38,447 nt of DNA from Brevibacterium permense. Lineage in GTDB: Bacteria; Actinomycetota; Actinomycetes; Actinomycetales; Brevibacteriaceae. A model generated the notes under the pieces. The model did not search any database and was not told where the DNA came from. It worked only from the letters and a program-made list of their open reading frames with translations. The stretch is taken from the NCBI RefSeq assembly GCF_013280495.1, contig NZ_JABSSX010000020.1:1-38447 (forward strand). Reading direction: 5' to 3'. Both the position numbers and the translations under genes were made by a program. Below, piece after piece: positions 31,279 to 38,447 of the stretch (the stretch's first letter is position 1; the number at the start of each line of letters is the position of its first letter).

Positions 31279-31354
31279 GGATTCTAGCGGCTCTCCATCG
31301 AAATTCTCAATGAATGGGAGCGCTGTGGCTTCGGGTGGTGCGGGTCACTACTCT
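31279..31354. promoter_or_regulatory. Divergent iclR/aldehyde dehydrogenase promoter region with operator
   Basis: TTCTCAATGAATGGGAG (31304-31320) is identical to the sequence before pobA. On the minus strand its TTGAGA is the -35 of the iclR-type gene (18-base spacer, TAGAAT). On the plus strand TGGCTT (31326-31331), 17 bases and TACTCT (31349-31354) form a candidate promoter for the aldehyde dehydrogenase, with the motif just upstream of its -35. This is a layout suited to repression of one gene and activation of the other. Confidence 0.6.
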
Positions 31355-31457
31355 GACGAGAGGTGCACCACAGTCCTTCGTTGACTGTGCCCGTAGATCG
31401 GCTCGTTGCACGGAACCACAGACATGACCCGCCCCGACAAAGAAGTGAGGACAGACA

Positions 31458-32915
31458 ATGACTGATTTCCTGGGAACCGACTGGCACGAGAAGATCTTCA
31501 CCGGCACCTGGACCGCCGGCTCCGGAGAGACCTACGACGTCATCGAACCTGCCACCGGTGAGACCCTCGGCCGCCTCGGTGCCGCCAGCGCCGACGATGT
31601 CACCGCCGCCGCCACGCGAGCCGCCGCTGCACAGAAGGAATGGGCGAAGACCACTCCTGCCGAACGGGCCGCAGTGCTGCGCCGCGCCGGTGCTCTGTGG
31701 GCCGAACACGCCGATGAGCTCGCCGGATGGATTATCCGCGAAGCCGGCTCCATCCCGCCGAAGGCCGCACTCGAGATCTCCTCCGCCGAAGCCATCTGCT
31801 ACGAATCCTCCGCCCTGCCCAGCCACCCGAAGGGGCAGGTGCTCACCTCCAACGAACCCCGCTGGTCCTTCGCCCGCCGAGTGCCCGCAGGCGTCGTCTC
31901 CGTCATCGCCCCGTTCAACTTCCCCCTCATCCTCGCCATGCGCTCCGTCGCCCCGGCCCTGGCCCTGGGCAACGCGGTCCTGCTCAAGCCGGACCCGCGC
32001 ACCGCTGTGTGCGCCGGAGTGGCGATCGCGAAGGTCTTCGCCGAGGCGGGCTTGCCCGAAGGACTGCTCCAGGTCCTGTCGGGCGGCCTCGATGCCGGTG
32101 AAGCCGTCGTCGCCGCACCCGAGGTCTCCGTCATCTCGTTCACCGGCTCCACAGCGGCCGGACGCAAGGTCGGCGAAGCCGCCGGTCGCCTCCTCAAGCG
32201 CTGCCACCTCGAACTCGGTGGAAACAATGCGCTCGTCGTCCTTCCCGGTGCCGAGGTCGGTCCGGCCACCTCGGCGGGGGCCTTCGGTTCGTGGATGCAC
32301 CAAGGCCAGATCTGCATGACCACCGGCCGCCACCTCGTCCACGAATCCATCTACGACGACTACGTCGAACAGCTGGCCGAACGCGCCCGCAACCTGCCGG
32401 TGGGCAACCCCGCCACCGAGGAGGTCGCGATCGGACCGATCATCGACGAGAAACAGCGCACCCACGTCCGCGACATCCTCGACAAAGCCATCGCCGACGG
32501 TGCCACACTCGTCGCCGGAGGACCGGGCGAAGGCGCCTTCGTCCCGCCCACAGTGCTCACCGATCTCAGCCCGTCGAACCCCGCCTGGGCGCAGGAGATC
32601 TTCGGACCCGTCGCCCCGGTGGCCCGCTTCTCCACCCTCGAAGAAGCCGCCGAGATGGTCAACGCAAGCGAGTACGGTCTCTCCTTGGGCATCCTCGGTG
32701 ATGTGGGGATGGCCATGGACCTGGCCGACCTTGTCGACACCGGGAAGGTCCACATCAACGAACAGACCGTCTCCGACGAGGCCAACGTCCCTTTCGGTGG
32801 GATGAAGGACTCCGGCAACGGATCCCGATTCGGTGGAGCCGAGGCGAATATCGAAGCCTTCACCGAAACCCAATGGGTGACGATGCGCTCGTCCATCGCG
32901 CCGTACCCGTTCTGA
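31458..32915 (+). CDS. Aldehyde dehydrogenase, benzaldehyde/vanillin-type
   Basis: A 485-residue NAD(P)-dependent aldehyde dehydrogenase. Visible elements are FNFPLILAMRSVAPALALGN, the cofactor motif ISFTGSTAAGRKVGEAA, the general base in HLELGGNNALVVLP, the catalytic Cys in HQGQICMTTGRH, EIFGPVAPV, and the closing FGGMKDSGNGSRFGG. The sequence style matches benzaldehyde, 4-hydroxybenzaldehyde or vanillin dehydrogenases; specificity is inferred. GAGGA lies 7 bases before the ATG. It is divergent from the IclR gene and followed by an aromatic-acid transporter. It would produce 4-hydroxybenzoate or a similar acid for the PobA/Pca route. Confidence 0.9.
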   Translation: MTDFLGTDWHEKIFTGTWTAGSGETYDVIEPATGETLGRLGAASADDVTAAATRAAAAQKEWAKTTPAERAAVLRRAGALWAEHADELAGWIIREAGSIPPKAALEISSAEAICYESSALPSHPKGQVLTSNEPRWSFARRVPAGVVSVIAPFNFPLILAMRSVAPALALGNAVLLKPDPRTAVCAGVAIAKVFAEAGLPEGLLQVLSGGLDAGEAVVAAPEVSVISFTGSTAAGRKVGEAAGRLLKRCHLELGGNNALVVLPGAEVGPATSAGAFGSWMHQGQICMTTGRHLVHESIYDDYVEQLAERARNLPVGNPATEEVAIGPIIDEKQRTHVRDILDKAIADGATLVAGGPGEGAFVPPTVLTDLSPSNPAWAQEIFGPVAPVARFSTLEEAAEMVNASEYGLSLGILGDVGMAMDLADLVDTGKVHINEQTVSDEANVPFGGMKDSGNGSRFGGAEANIEAFTETQWVTMRSSIAPYPF

Positions 32916-32943
32916 CCGACACCACACCACCCCGGAGACACCG

Positions 32944-34224
32944 ATGTCCGCAACCACCCCATCCGTATCCACGACCGGTTCCGCCTCGGCGGGCCGCTGG
33001 CCGGCCGTCCTGTGCTGGCTGGCCGTCGCTTTGGAGGGCTTCGACCTCGTCGTCCTCGGCGCGGTCATCCCCGAGCTGCTGGCCACCGAGGCCCTCGGAT
33101 TCACCCCCGAGGCGGCCACGATGGTGGCCACGCTCAGCCTCGTGGGCGTCGGCCTCGGCGCCGTATCCGTCGGTCCCGTCGTTGACCGGATCGGACGACG
33201 GTGGGCGATCATCGGCTGCGTCATCGGCTTCAGCGTCTTCACTCTGCTCGTCGCGTTCGCTCCGAACGTCGCCCTGTTCACGACGTTCCGGTTCATCGCC
33301 GGACTCTTCCTCGGTGCAGTGATGCCCAGCGCGCTCGCCTACATCAGCGAGTACAACAAGTCGGGTCAGACCGGAAAGGCCACGACCCTGACGATGACCG
33401 GCTACCATGCCGGCGCCGTCGCGATCTCCCTGCTCGCTGTCGCCTACTCCCACAACTGGCACCTGCTCTTCCTCGCCGGCGGAATTGCCGGCCTCGTCAT
33501 GGTGCCCCTCCTGATCTGGAAGCTGCCCGAATCCGAGGTCTTCCTCATCGCTCAGGAACTCAAACGCAACCCCGCTGCCACGCAGGCGCTGGAAGTCGAC
33601 GCTACTGATCCGTCCGGCACCGTCGACGGACAGGCGAAGACAGGAATGGCGGGACTCTTCGAAGGAAAGCTGGCCCTGGTGACCATCGGCGTGTGGGCAG
33701 CGAGCTTCATGGGACTCCTGTTGGTCTACGGGCTCAACACCTGGCTGCCGAAGATCATGGCCGACGCCGGCTACGAGGTCTCTGATTCGCTGGTGATGCT
33801 CTTCGTCTTGAACATCGGCGCCGTCGTCGGACTCGTCCTGGCCGGCTGGTTGGCCGACAAGCACGGGACGAAGAAGATTGTGCTCATGTGGTTCGTCCTC
33901 GCCGCGATCTTCCTCGCCGCACTCTCGATCCCGATGACCAGCCAGGTGCTGCTCAATATCGCCGTGTTCATCACCGGAGTCTTCGTCTTCTCCGCCCAGG
34001 TGCTCGTCTACGCCTTCGTCTCCGCCATCTATCCGGCACAGGCGCGCGGAACCGCATTGGGCATGGCCTCGGGAATCGGCCGCATCGGCGCCATCGTCGG
34101 CCCCTTCATCACCGGTGCCCTCGTCACTGCCGGAATCGCCTACCCGTGGGGCTTCTACCTCTTCGCTGTCGTCGCCGTGCTCGGCTTCGCCGCCATGGCG
34201 ATCGTGCCGAAGTCGGTGCGCTGA
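32944..34224 (+). CDS. AAHS-family aromatic acid:H+ symporter
   Basis: A 426-residue, 12-helix MFS protein of the aromatic acid:H+ symporter family (PcaK/BenK/VanK). Helix 1 has the EGFDLVVLG form of the family DGxD motif, GPVVDRIGRRW is the loop between helices 2 and 3, RFIAGLFLGAVMPSALAYI is helix 4, and AGWLADKHGTKK is the equivalent loop in the second half. It probably imports 4-hydroxybenzoate, vanillate, benzoate or a relative. GGAG lies 7 bases before the ATG, 28 bases after the aldehyde dehydrogenase stop, so the two form an operon. The PrpF gene follows with its own leaderless promoter. Confidence 0.92.
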   Translation: MSATTPSVSTTGSASAGRWPAVLCWLAVALEGFDLVVLGAVIPELLATEALGFTPEAATMVATLSLVGVGLGAVSVGPVVDRIGRRWAIIGCVIGFSVFTLLVAFAPNVALFTTFRFIAGLFLGAVMPSALAYISEYNKSGQTGKATTLTMTGYHAGAVAISLLAVAYSHNWHLLFLAGGIAGLVMVPLLIWKLPESEVFLIAQELKRNPAATQALEVDATDPSGTVDGQAKTGMAGLFEGKLALVTIGVWAASFMGLLLVYGLNTWLPKIMADAGYEVSDSLVMLFVLNIGAVVGLVLAGWLADKHGTKKIVLMWFVLAAIFLAALSIPMTSQVLLNIAVFITGVFVFSAQVLVYAFVSAIYPAQARGTALGMASGIGRIGAIVGPFITGALVTAGIAYPWGFYLFAVVAVLGFAAMAIVPKSVR

Positions 34225-34275
34225 GGCCGCCGGCTTCGGTGAAGCGGCGTCAGTGGGGTTCGCTACGCTGAGTCC

Positions 34276-35442
34276 ATGACTCGGTGGATCGATGCCTCGT
34301 TCGTTCGCGGCGGCACAAGCAAGGGACTGTTCTTCAGCGAATCCGCGCTGCCGTCGCTGAACTCGGATGGGGATACGGCGGTTTGGGACCGGCTCTTCAC
34401 CTCGGCGATAGGCTCGCCCGATCCGTTCGGCCGCCAGCTCGACGGAATGGGCGGGGGAATCTCTTCTCTGTCGAAGATCGTCGTCGTGGCCGCCTCGGCG
34501 AGGGACGGGGTCGACCTCGACTACACGTTCGGTCAGGTCTCCGTCACCGAGGCGGCCGTCGACTACTCCGGCAACTGCGGGAATCTGTCGTCCGGGGTCG
34601 TGCCCTTCGCCCTGTCGGCCGGGCTGCTCTCCGCAGCCGATGGATGGCATGTCTTCCGGCTGTTCAATAAGAACACGCAGAAACTCGTCGACGTCGGACT
34701 GGTTGTCGTCGACGGGCAGGCCGACGTTGCCGGCGATCTGGTGCTGCCCGGAGTCAGCGGAACGGGCGCACCGGTCGAACTCATCTACCCCGACCCGGCC
34801 GGCAGCCGCACCGCCGGACTCCTGCCGACAGGGAAGGCAGCCGAGTCCATCACTGCCGGTGGGGCGATGTTCGAGGTCAGCCTCGTCGACGCCACCCTGC
34901 CCGTCGTCATCGTTCCGGGTGCTGCGATCGGACTCAAGGGCACCGAATCGCCGGAGGAGATCGACGCGAACGTGCATGCGATGGGCATGATCGAGCAGCT
35001 GCGCCGCAACGCCGCAGTGCGGATGGGTCTGTGTGAGTCGCCGGAGGACGCACCGGACGTCGTGCCGAAGGTCGCCGTGGTCACCGCCCCAGAGCCCACC
35101 CGACTGCTCGACGGAACGACCCTGGCCGCCGAGGAGGCCGACCTGCCCGTGCGGATGATCTCCATGGGACAGACGCACAAAGCCGTGCCCGGAACCGGAG
35201 CTATGTGCCTGGCCGCGGCCGCGCAGATCCCGGACACGATCATCAACCGCATCATCCGACGCTCCCGGCCAGGATCCGACACCGGGGATGAGGACAAGAC
35301 CGTCGGACCCGAAGTCCGGCTGGCCACTCCGTCGGGTGTCGTTACGGCCGGAGCCGTCTTCGACGGAGACACAGTGACGGCCACCTCCCTCTTCCGCACG
35401 GCACGCGTGCTCATGCGGGGGCAGGTGGCCGTCACCGACTAG
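34276..35442 (+). CDS. PrpF-family isomerase (4-oxalomesaconate tautomerase-like)
   Basis: A 388-residue PrpF/DUF453 protein with the two-domain diaminopimelate epimerase-like fold. Hallmarks are RGGTSKGLFF at the N-terminus, DGMGGGISSLSKI, DYSGNCGNLSSGV (the active-site Cys of the first half) and MGQTHKAVPGTGAMC (the second half). Members are 2-methylaconitate isomerase or oxalomesaconate tautomerase (LigU, GalD). Next to aromatic genes the latter is tempting, but the visible pathway is 3,4-cleavage, which does not need it. TACGCT ends 6 bases before the ATG, suggesting a leaderless start. It ends 3 bases from the convergent nuclease stop. Confidence 0.9.
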   Translation: MTRWIDASFVRGGTSKGLFFSESALPSLNSDGDTAVWDRLFTSAIGSPDPFGRQLDGMGGGISSLSKIVVVAASARDGVDLDYTFGQVSVTEAAVDYSGNCGNLSSGVVPFALSAGLLSAADGWHVFRLFNKNTQKLVDVGLVVVDGQADVAGDLVLPGVSGTGAPVELIYPDPAGSRTAGLLPTGKAAESITAGGAMFEVSLVDATLPVVIVPGAAIGLKGTESPEEIDANVHAMGMIEQLRRNAAVRMGLCESPEDAPDVVPKVAVVTAPEPTRLLDGTTLAAEEADLPVRMISMGQTHKAVPGTGAMCLAAAAQIPDTIINRIIRRSRPGSDTGDEDKTVGPEVRLATPSGVVTAGAVFDGDTVTATSLFRTARVLMRGQVAVTD

Positions 35443-35445
35443 ATG

Positions 35446-38133
35446 TCACCAACCGTTGTGGCGACCGTTCTTCCCGGCGTTCTTGCCTCCAGGGTGATCA
35501 CCGTCGCGGCTGCCCCAATGGTTGCCGTTCTTGCCGCCGTTCTTCCCCGCGTCCTTTCCGCCGGGGTGGTCGCTCGAGCCGTCAGCGTCCGCGTCATCCC
35601 CGGCGTCTGCTCCGGCGTCGTCGTCCCCGCCTTCAGCTGAGGAGTCGAAGAGACCGACGACGACCGGATCATGGTCGGAAGCCCGGAACTGGTCCGGAGC
35701 GAAGAGGTCTCTGACGTTGTAGTTGAAACGGCTGTATTCGAGCGCCAGAGACTCGACCGAGTTGATGTTCCAGACATCGGCCCCGGTGACGGAGTCGAAG
35801 GCCGTCGCGTCCGTGCCTTCACCGTCGGCTTCGTCCGAGGCGTCGAGGGCGAGGACGTGGTCGAGGCTGCCGGTGCGCGAACCATAGACATACGTGGATT
35901 CGTCTGTCTTCTCCGCCGCGATGTCCTTGTACCCGGCCTCGTAGAAGACCTGCATCGGGTCTTCCTGAGTATAGGAATTGAAATCGCCGAGGAGGTAGAC
36001 CAGGTCGCTGTTCGTTGCCTCCTGCTGGTCACCGGCGAACCCGACGAGCGCTTCGGCCTGCTTCACGCGGTCGGCGTTCGACGCGCCCTGACCGTCGCCG
36101 GAGTCCTCGTTGCCCGGACCTGAACCGGAGCCCTTGGACTTGAAGTGGTTGGAGATCGTCACGAAGGTCTTGTCCTTTTCGATCTCACCGGTACCGTCCT
36201 TCGGGGCGAACGCCTGGGACAGGGGTTCGCGGGCATTGGAGAACGCATCCTGATCGTCGAGGATCGTGGATTCGTTCTGCGGGGCCACCTCGGCGGGTTG
36301 GTAGATCAGGGCCGTGCGGATGACATCCTCATCGGACGGAACGGCGGCAGGGGAGTCGACGAAGTCCCATTTCTCGGTCCCGGCCGCCTCGTTGAGGCGC
36401 TTGACCAGGGTCGCCAGGGCATCGTCGCGGTCCTTGCCGAAAGCGGCGGAATTCTCGATCTCCATGAGCGAGACCACCGAGGCGTCGAGCTTGTTGATCG
36501 CGGTGACGATCTTCGTCTCCTGACGCTTGAGGCTCTCCGCGTTTGCGGCACCGCGGGCATCGCAGCCGCCGCGGACGGTGACGTGGTTGCCCTCACGGTC
36601 GTCGTAGTACTGGCAGCCAGAGAGCTGGTCACCGGTGGTGGTGAAGTAGTTGAGGACGTTGAAGCTGGCAAGGCTGACCTGCCCGTTGATGGCCTCGGGG
36701 GTCTCGGTGCGAGTGTCAGTGAAAGTGGTCGGCTGGACCGCCTCGGCGTTGTCCCCGGTCAGACGAGTCGTCGGCTGGAACCGCCACTTCTCGTGATCGA
36801 AGCCGAGCACGACCGGGGAGGTGAAGTTCGCCTGCGCACCGACGCGGACCGGGTCATCCTTGCTGAGGTAAGGCAGGGGGATGTCCTTATCGGCCTTGAG
36901 GAAGTTCACGGTGGCGCCGTCATCGAGGACGACCTCACGGTCGAGGTTCTCGGTTTCCAAAGCCTTCGCCTCGGGGGTGCCGGGGCGGTGGACGTCGGTG
37001 GGCTGATCGAGCGTGCCCTCACCGGTGGCGAGGACGACCTCGCCGTACGCGTTCGTGTTGTAGTTGTCGGCCACGGTCAGCGATTCGCTCGGATGCAGGA
37101 GCATGCCTTCGAGGGATTCGCGCTTCTCGTCTCCTGCAGGAAAGGCGTCTTCGACGGGTTTGACCACCTCGGCGGGTTCGTCGACCGTTTCCACACCGGA
37201 CGCGGATACGGAGATCTGGGTCTGACCGTAATGTTCGGATACGGTGCCGGTGATCTCGACGTGGTCGTCGATGCTGATATCGGCGACGGTGTCGGGGGAG
37301 TAGACGAAGATGCCGTCGGATGCTGCCCCGTCGGCACGGTCGGATCCACCGGTGCCGGGGGTCTGGATATAGTAGCCGTTCAGCCCGCCCTCGGGGTAGG
37401 CGGCGGTGACGACACCGCGGGTGGTCACGGTTTTGCCTTGGATGGGGCTGGCGTCGCCGGTGCCCTGGATGTCGGCGATCGGCGTGACGCCTTCGGGGGT
37501 TTCGCCGTCGTCGCCATCATCGTCGCCGTCGTCGCTGCCGTCGTCGTCGCTGCCGTCGGGCAGGGCGTTCGGGGTGGGGGCTGCCGACTTCCACGCGTCG
37601 CCCGTGAGCTGGATCGACTGGCCGCCGGCGGCAGTCGCGCCGGTCGGTTCGGCTTCCTGGCCGATGACGGGTGCGGGGGTGAAGGTGTTCTTCGTGCCGG
37701 TGACGCCCTTGCCGTCGACGACGCCGCCGATCTGCTGGAAGTCGATCAGCTCGCCGTCATCGTCGATGACGAAGGCGCTCGAGCCGTACTCGCCGTCGGC
37801 GGCCGAACCGGCCTTGACGGAGTTCGTGATCGACACGTCGATCGCGACGGCACCGGAATCGCCGACCGTCGTGTCCTCGGGCGCGGTGACGGTGTTCTCC
37901 TGCGCCTGGACGCTGCCGCCGCGTGTCACCGAACCGAAGGTCCACCCGGAGATGTCGGTGCCGGGGTCGGCGGCGACTTCGATGAAGTCGGTCGCGAGGG
38001 TGTAGGCGATTTCGGAGATGTGGATGTCGCTGTCTGCGGCGGCATCTGCTGCGACTGCCGGTGCGAGGGGGAGGGCCAGGCCCGCGACGAGGCTGAGCGC
38101 CGCGGCGGAAGAGAGGGTGGTCGTGACTTTCAT
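35446..38133 (-). CDS. Secreted ExeM/NucH-type multidomain nuclease
   Basis: An 895-residue extracellular nuclease. A 28-residue signal peptide ends at APAVA. A lamin-tail-like domain (IHISEIAYTLATDFIEV) and an acidic Asp/Gly linker follow. Then comes an OB-fold part (GKTVTTRGVVTAAYPEGG...YIQTPG). The endonuclease/exonuclease/phosphatase domain, roughly 485-829, has SLASFNVLNYF, SLMEIENS, ISNHFKSKGSG, YLLGDFNSY and the final FRASDHDPVVVGLF, so the catalytic set is complete. The 66-residue tail is first acidic and then carries two basic DHPGGK(D/N)AGKNG repeats. There is no LPXTG sorting signal. A PHO-box-like repeat upstream suggests induction on phosphate starvation, to use extracellular DNA. 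Confidence 0.92.
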   Translation of the reverse strand: MKVTTTLSSAAALSLVAGLALPLAPAVAADAAADSDIHISEIAYTLATDFIEVAADPGTDISGWTFGSVTRGGSVQAQENTVTAPEDTTVGDSGAVAIDVSITNSVKAGSAADGEYGSSAFVIDDDGELIDFQQIGGVVDGKGVTGTKNTFTPAPVIGQEAEPTGATAAGGQSIQLTGDAWKSAAPTPNALPDGSDDDGSDDGDDDGDDGETPEGVTPIADIQGTGDASPIQGKTVTTRGVVTAAYPEGGLNGYYIQTPGTGGSDRADGAASDGIFVYSPDTVADISIDDHVEITGTVSEHYGQTQISVSASGVETVDEPAEVVKPVEDAFPAGDEKRESLEGMLLHPSESLTVADNYNTNAYGEVVLATGEGTLDQPTDVHRPGTPEAKALETENLDREVVLDDGATVNFLKADKDIPLPYLSKDDPVRVGAQANFTSPVVLGFDHEKWRFQPTTRLTGDNAEAVQPTTFTDTRTETPEAINGQVSLASFNVLNYFTTTGDQLSGCQYYDDREGNHVTVRGGCDARGAANAESLKRQETKIVTAINKLDASVVSLMEIENSAAFGKDRDDALATLVKRLNEAAGTEKWDFVDSPAAVPSDEDVIRTALIYQPAEVAPQNESTILDDQDAFSNAREPLSQAFAPKDGTGEIEKDKTFVTISNHFKSKGSGSGPGNEDSGDGQGASNADRVKQAEALVGFAGDQQEATNSDLVYLLGDFNSYTQEDPMQVFYEAGYKDIAAEKTDESTYVYGSRTGSLDHVLALDASDEADGEGTDATAFDSVTGADVWNINSVESLALEYSRFNYNVRDLFAPDQFRASDHDPVVVGLFDSSAEGGDDDAGADAGDDADADGSSDHPGGKDAGKNGGKNGNHWGSRDGDHPGGKNAGKNGRHNGW

Positions 38134-38233
38134 GGGAGCCTTTCGGGCGGATGAGCGGCTGTGCGCACCGTGATGATCACGTACGCAGTCCCTTGCACCC
38201 TAGCGGCTCACGCATCGACGACAGCGGCGAAGA

Positions 38234-38251
38234 TGTGAACAACTTGTGAAC
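38234..38251 (-). promoter_or_regulatory. PHO-box-like direct repeat before the nuclease
   Basis: On the minus strand, GTTCACA occurs twice exactly 11 bases apart (38245-38251 and 38234-38240), reading GTTCACAAGTTGTTCACA. This matches the actinobacterial PhoP pattern of 11-bp direct repeats with GTTCACC cores. TAGGGT (38198-38203) about 30 bases downstream is a candidate -10 for the nuclease gene. Confidence 0.55.
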
Positions 38252-38267
38252 AGTCGAACAGTCCACT

Positions 38268-38287
38268 GAGTGCCACGGGTGGCACTC
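38268..38287. promoter_or_regulatory. Perfect inverted repeat upstream of the nuclease
   Basis: GAGTGCCAC (38268-38276) and GTGGCACTC (38279-38287) are perfect arms separated by GG. It lies between the PHO-box-like repeat and the second palindromic element. It could be an operator or part of a terminator region for the gene to the right; no T-run follows. Confidence 0.5.
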
Positions 38288-38312
38288 ATCCTACACAACC
38301 CGCCCTGCCCCA

Positions 38313-38379
38313 GAACTACCTGACGGCGGCCCAGCCACCGCGCGCGAGGGTGCGGGGCCGCCGTCAGGTAGCAATTAGG
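38313..38379. repeat. 67-bp palindromic element, copy 2
   Basis: It has the same length and orientation as the copy at 4939-5005. The outer 23 bases on each side are identical between the copies (23-base left block from GAACTACC, 23-base right block ending CAATTAGG), while the 21-base centre has diverged and pairs less well. The right end again supplies the TAA of a minus-strand gene (38375-38377). Confidence 0.85.
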
Positions 38380-38447
38380 AGGTGAGGGTGGCGGCGGGGG
38401 CGTGGGAGTCGCGGCTCGGGGGGGCGGAGCGGTGGGGGGGCAGCGGC
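38375..38447 (-). CDS. 3' end of a minus-strand gene running off the window
   Basis: An open frame on the minus strand enters from the right edge and ends at TAA (38375-38377), reading ...SRDSHAPAATLTS. The support is the stop position, identical relative to the palindromic element to that of the amidohydrolase at 5001, and the match of the last bases (ACC-CTC-ACC-TCC-TAA against ACC-CAC-ACC-TCC-CCC-TAA). The segment is too short to name, and the run of G bases near the edge leaves the frame uncertain. Confidence 0.35.
   Translation of the reverse strand, partial: PLPPHRSAPPSRDSHAPAATLTS

Noticed and set aside
31284..33296. 670-codon open frame on the minus strand
   Set aside because: Antisense to the aldehyde dehydrogenase and the transporter start; Gly/Asp-rich, and it also crosses the iclR promoter region.
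32860..35178. 772-codon open frame on the minus strand
   Set aside because: Antisense to the AAHS transporter and PrpF-type gene; low-complexity acidic composition and no family motif.
36145..38154. 669-codon open frame on the plus strand
   Set aside because: Antisense to the secreted nuclease, whose domains are complete; the translation is Val/Gly/Asp-biased.

Overview
The window is high-GC chromosomal DNA of an actinobacterium. The tRNA-Glu/Asp/Phe cluster, the Fe-dependent protocatechuate branch with a fused PcaL, the many leaderless starts and the overall gene style suggest a Brevibacterium-like organism. That assignment is inference from gene style; no database search was run.

Layout. 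1-1240: a visibly more A/T-rich patch with a small serine recombinase behind a strong promoter and a previously unlisted 44-residue zinc-ribbon gene, beside three tRNA genes (1289-1613, minus strand). 1782-3485: a minimal zincin protease, a YbaK-type deacylase and a YigZ/IMPACT protein. 3577-8396: a class III aminotransferase, a YtcJ-like amidohydrolase and an acetolactate-synthase-like ThDP enzyme. 8585-12436: a 940-residue Orn/Lys/Arg decarboxylase followed by a proline-racemase-family protein that lacks the second catalytic Cys. 12451-15033: a polar amino acid ABC importer (binding lipoprotein, permease, ATPase). 15274-18979: an MHS-type MFS transporter, a lipoprotein cyclophilin and a DHA1-type MFS transporter.

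19088-24510 is a complete minus-strand operon, pobA-pcaH-pcaG-pcaB-pcaL, taking 4-hydroxybenzoate through protocatechuate to 3-oxoadipate. It is divergent from a YeeE/YedE-TusA sulfur pair (24719-25995). 26087-30473 holds small housekeeping and accessory genes: macro domain, VOC protein, two-helix membrane protein, SDR, dihydrofolate-reductase-like protein, small alarmone synthetase, DUF2277 and DUF1304. 30503-35442 is a second aromatic-acid block: an IclR regulator divergent from an aldehyde dehydrogenase, an AAHS aromatic-acid transporter and a PrpF-family isomerase. 35446-38133 is a large secreted ExeM/NucH-type nuclease, and the 3' end of another minus-strand gene runs off the right edge.

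The main unifying signal is a 15-bp motif (TCTCAATGAATGGGA). It occurs identically in front of pobA and in front of the iclR-type gene, where it contains that gene's -35 hexamer, and in a 12/15 version in front of the MHS transporter. It is always in the same orientation. This links the pob/pca operon, the distant iclR/aldehyde-dehydrogenase/AAHS block and the MHS transporter into one candidate regulon. Other notable structures are a 67-bp palindromic element present twice with its stop-codon context conserved, a PHO-box-like direct repeat before the secreted nuclease, and five 9-bp TCTATAAAC-type tandem repeats before a dihydrofolate-reductase-like gene.
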